Part shown: piece after piece, positions 62,368-64,000 of the stretch | Numbering within the stretch: position 1 is the stretch's first letter | How the letters are laid out: each line of letters begins with the position of its first letter | NCBI RefSeq assembly: GCF_014266025.1 | Contig: NZ_JACMYC010000003.1 | Location: forward strand, 372,001 to 436,000 | DNA: 64,000 bases | Reading direction: 5' to 3' | Origin: Nocardioides deserti | GTDB lineage: Bacteria > Actinomycetota > Actinomycetes > Propionibacteriales > Nocardioidaceae | The notes under the pieces: model-generated | What the model saw: only the letters and a program-made list of their open reading frames with translations | What the model was told of the DNA's origin: nothing | Databases searched by the model: none | Translations under genes and position numbers: made by a program

Positions 62368-64000
62368 TCAGCGCAGGTGGACCGCGACCAGCGCGACGTC
62401 GTCCTCGCGCCGCGGCGGGAGCATCCGGCGCAGCAGCTCGTCGCAGAACGTCTCCAGGTCGCGCTCCTCGCGCACCAGGGCGGCGAGCCGCTCGGCGAGC
62501 AGGGCGAGCCCGACGTCGATCGACTGGTCGCGCCGCTCGACGAGCCCGTCGGTGTAGAGCAGGACCGTCGAGCCGCGGCGCAGCGCTACCACCGACTCGG
62601 TCCGGTCGGTGTCCGGCTGCAGCCCCAGCAGGAGCCCCGCCTGGTCCTCGGCCAGGAAGTGCACCTGCCCGGTCTCGTCGATGACCACCGGCGGCGGGTG
62701 CCCGGCGTTGGACCAGCGCACCCGCGTGGTGGCGGCGTCGTCGCCCGGCTCGAAGCGCACGATCGCGGCGGTCGCCGTCGTCGCCAGGTCGAGCACCTCG
62801 ATCGCCTCGTCGACGCCGTGGAGGACGGCGGCCGGCCCGTCGCCGGTGTGCACGGCGATGCCGCGCAGCAGGCTGCGGATCTGTCCCATCGCCGCGGCCG
62901 CGTCGACGTCGTGGCCGACGACGTCACCGATGACGACCACGGTCGAGCCGTCGCGCTGGTGGAACGCGTCGTACCAGTCGCCGCCGACCTGCGCGGCCTG
63001 CGCCGCGGCCTCGTAGCGCACGACCAGCTCGAGCGTCTCCGACGGCGGCGGGTCGGTCATCATGCTGCGCTGCAGCGTGGCCGCGAGGTCCCGCTGCTCG
63101 GCGTAGAGGCGGGCGTTGTCGACGTGGACGCCGGCGCGCGCCGCGACCTCACCGACCAGCGCGAGGTCCTCCTCGTCGAACGTCGCCCGGCCGGCGTCGC
63201 GGAAGAGCGTGACCAGCCCGACCGTGCGGTCGCGGCCGTGCAGCGGGACGATCACCGCCGAGCCCGGACCGAGCCCCTGGACCAGCTCGCGCGCCGGACC
63301 GGGCACGAGGACGCGCTCGATGGCCTCCGTCGCGCCCGAGGAGATGAGCAGCGGGACCTCCGACGACAGCGCACGCGCCACGAACGAGGCGTCGGTCAGC
63401 GAGGAGACGCGGAGCTCGGCGTACCGGTCGAGGTCGGGACGGCGGGCGGGGTCGACGTGCCACCACCCGACGTCGCGCAGCCGCTCGCGCCAGTCCGTGC
63501 GCGCCGACTCGGAGACCAGGGTGACCACGCACCAGTCGGCGACCTCGGGCACCAGCACCTGCGCCAGCCGGCCGACCCCGACCTCGGGGTCCAGGGTGCC
63601 GGTGAGGGCCTCGGAGACCGCCGCCAGCATCGCGGTGCGCCTGCTGTCGCGGGCGAGCAGCACCTGGGCGGCGTGCCGGTCGGTGACGTCGTTGAAGTAG
63701 ACCGAGAGCCCGTCCGGCGTGGGCCAGGCGCGGACCTCGTACCAGGCGTCGAGCGGCGGCGGGTAGTAGGCGTCGAAGGTGACGGGCTCCCCGCTGGTGG
63801 CCGCGTCGCGGTAGTGCCGCTCGAAGTCGCTGCCCACCGCGGCCGGGAACAGCTCCCAGATCACGCCGCCGGCGAGCTGGCGGGTGACCCCGCCGAGGAG
63901 CTCGTGCGCAACCCGGTTGGCGTAGGTGAACCGCCACTCGCGGTCGAGGTGGAAGAACGCCGTCGGCATGGCCTCGAGCACCCGCTGCACCCGCGCCTCG
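62368..64000 (-). CDS. PAS-GAF-SpoIIE protein phosphatase (5' end beyond window)
   Basis: At least 544 codons are visible; the frame is still open at the right edge. It has a PAS domain (AFFHLDREWRFTYANRVAHELLGG, about 9-110), a GAF domain (about 125-310), and a PP2C-type SpoIIE domain with GGDWYDAF, GDVVGHDVDAAAAMGQIR, WSNAGHPPP and LLYTDGLVERR. Such phosphatases dephosphorylate STAS anti-sigma antagonists in partner-switching systems; the STAS protein at 35146 is a possible target. Confidence 0.93.
   Translation of the reverse strand, partial: EARVQRVLEAMPTAFFHLDREWRFTYANRVAHELLGGVTRQLAGGVIWELFPAAVGSDFERHYRDAATSGEPVTFDAYYPPPLDAWYEVRAWPTPDGLSVYFNDVTDRHAAQVLLARDSRRTAMLAAVSEALTGTLDPEVGVGRLAQVLVPEVADWCVVTLVSESARTDWRERLRDVGWWHVDPARRPDLDRYAELRVSSLTDASFVARALSSEVPLLISSGATEAIERVLVPGPARELVQGLGPGSAVIVPLHGRDRTVGLVTLFRDAGRATFDEEDLALVGEVAARAGVHVDNARLYAEQRDLAATLQRSMMTDPPPSETLELVVRYEAAAQAAQVGGDWYDAFHQRDGSTVVVIGDVVGHDVDAAAAMGQIRSLLRGIAVHTGDGPAAVLHGVDEAIEVLDLATTATAAIVRFEPGDDAATTRVRWSNAGHPPPVVIDETGQVHFLAEDQAGLLLGLQPDTDRTESVVALRRGSTVLLYTDGLVERRDQSIDVGLALLAERLAALVREERDLETFCDELLRRMLPPRREDDVALVAVHLR

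Overview
The window is chromosomal DNA from a very high-GC actinobacterium. Gene style (many GTG starts, 4-bp ATGA/GTGA gene overlaps), a class-A RNase P RNA of actinobacterial type, a glnA2-glnE pair, 13E12/DUF222 HNH genes with SOS boxes and a kshA/hsa steroid-catabolic set point to Nocardioidaceae, most likely Nocardioides. I saw no rRNA, tRNA or CRISPR array.

Layout. (1) 1-9.7 kb: a steroid-degradation locus. A leftward operon (IclR regulator, hsaD, hsaA) diverges from a rightward, translationally coupled operon (kshA, a CxxC protein, SDR, LLM oxidoreductase, NTF2-like protein, SDR, acyl-CoA synthetase, hsaE). (2) 9.7-15.4 kb: a leftward SMC-like operon jetA-jetB-jetC (DUF3375, DUF4194, SMC ATPase), related to Wadjet/MksBEF/Ept condensins but without the nuclease subunit jetD. 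(3) 15.5-25.6 kb: LLM monooxygenase, ABC-F ATPase, a pentapeptide-DinB protein, an odd GNAT-like membrane protein, an IS110 transposase relic, a 13E12 HNH gene with an SOS box over its start codon, two secreted proteins and a SprT-like protease. (4) 25.7-28.0 kb: cobalamin lower-loop assembly (cobT, cobS, cobU). (5) 28.1-34.1 kb: valine catabolism (acyl-CoA dehydrogenase, 3-hydroxyisobutyryl-CoA hydrolase, mmsB, enoyl-CoA hydratase), then a hydrolase, a MarR regulator and a 3-alpha-HSD-like SDR.

(6) 34.2-40.7 kb: stress and signalling. A SigF-type sigma factor sits under a SigF-like promoter, convergent with a STAS antagonist across a strong shared terminator. Next come an exported protein, an OmpR-type response regulator, an Hpt-like protein lacking its histidine, a SipW-like signal peptidase, a PepSY membrane protein and another membrane protein. 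(7) 40.7-49.9 kb: a PEP-mutase family protein, glnE, a glutamine amidotransferase, a small membrane protein, glnA2, a secreted protein and nadE. (8) 50-55.4 kb: a VOC protein, panB, a secreted sugar dehydrogenase, a glycosyltransferase, three small genes and rnpB. (9) 55.4-59.3 kb: an apparent acquired island. It starts in the broken 5' end of a second SOS-box 13E12 gene and holds a rhodanese, an OhrR-like regulator, a small membrane protein and an acyl-CoA-dehydrogenase-like flavoprotein. It ends at a truncated ISL3 transposase. (10) 59.3-64 kb: a SigE-family sigma factor coupled to a beta-propeller membrane protein, and a PAS-GAF-SpoIIE phosphatase running off the right edge, which could feed the SigF partner-switching network.

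The most interesting points are the jetD-less Jet operon, the two 13E12 loci with identical SOS-box/start-codon geometry, the degenerate-Hpt/SipW/response-regulator cluster, and the rhodanese-OhrR island.
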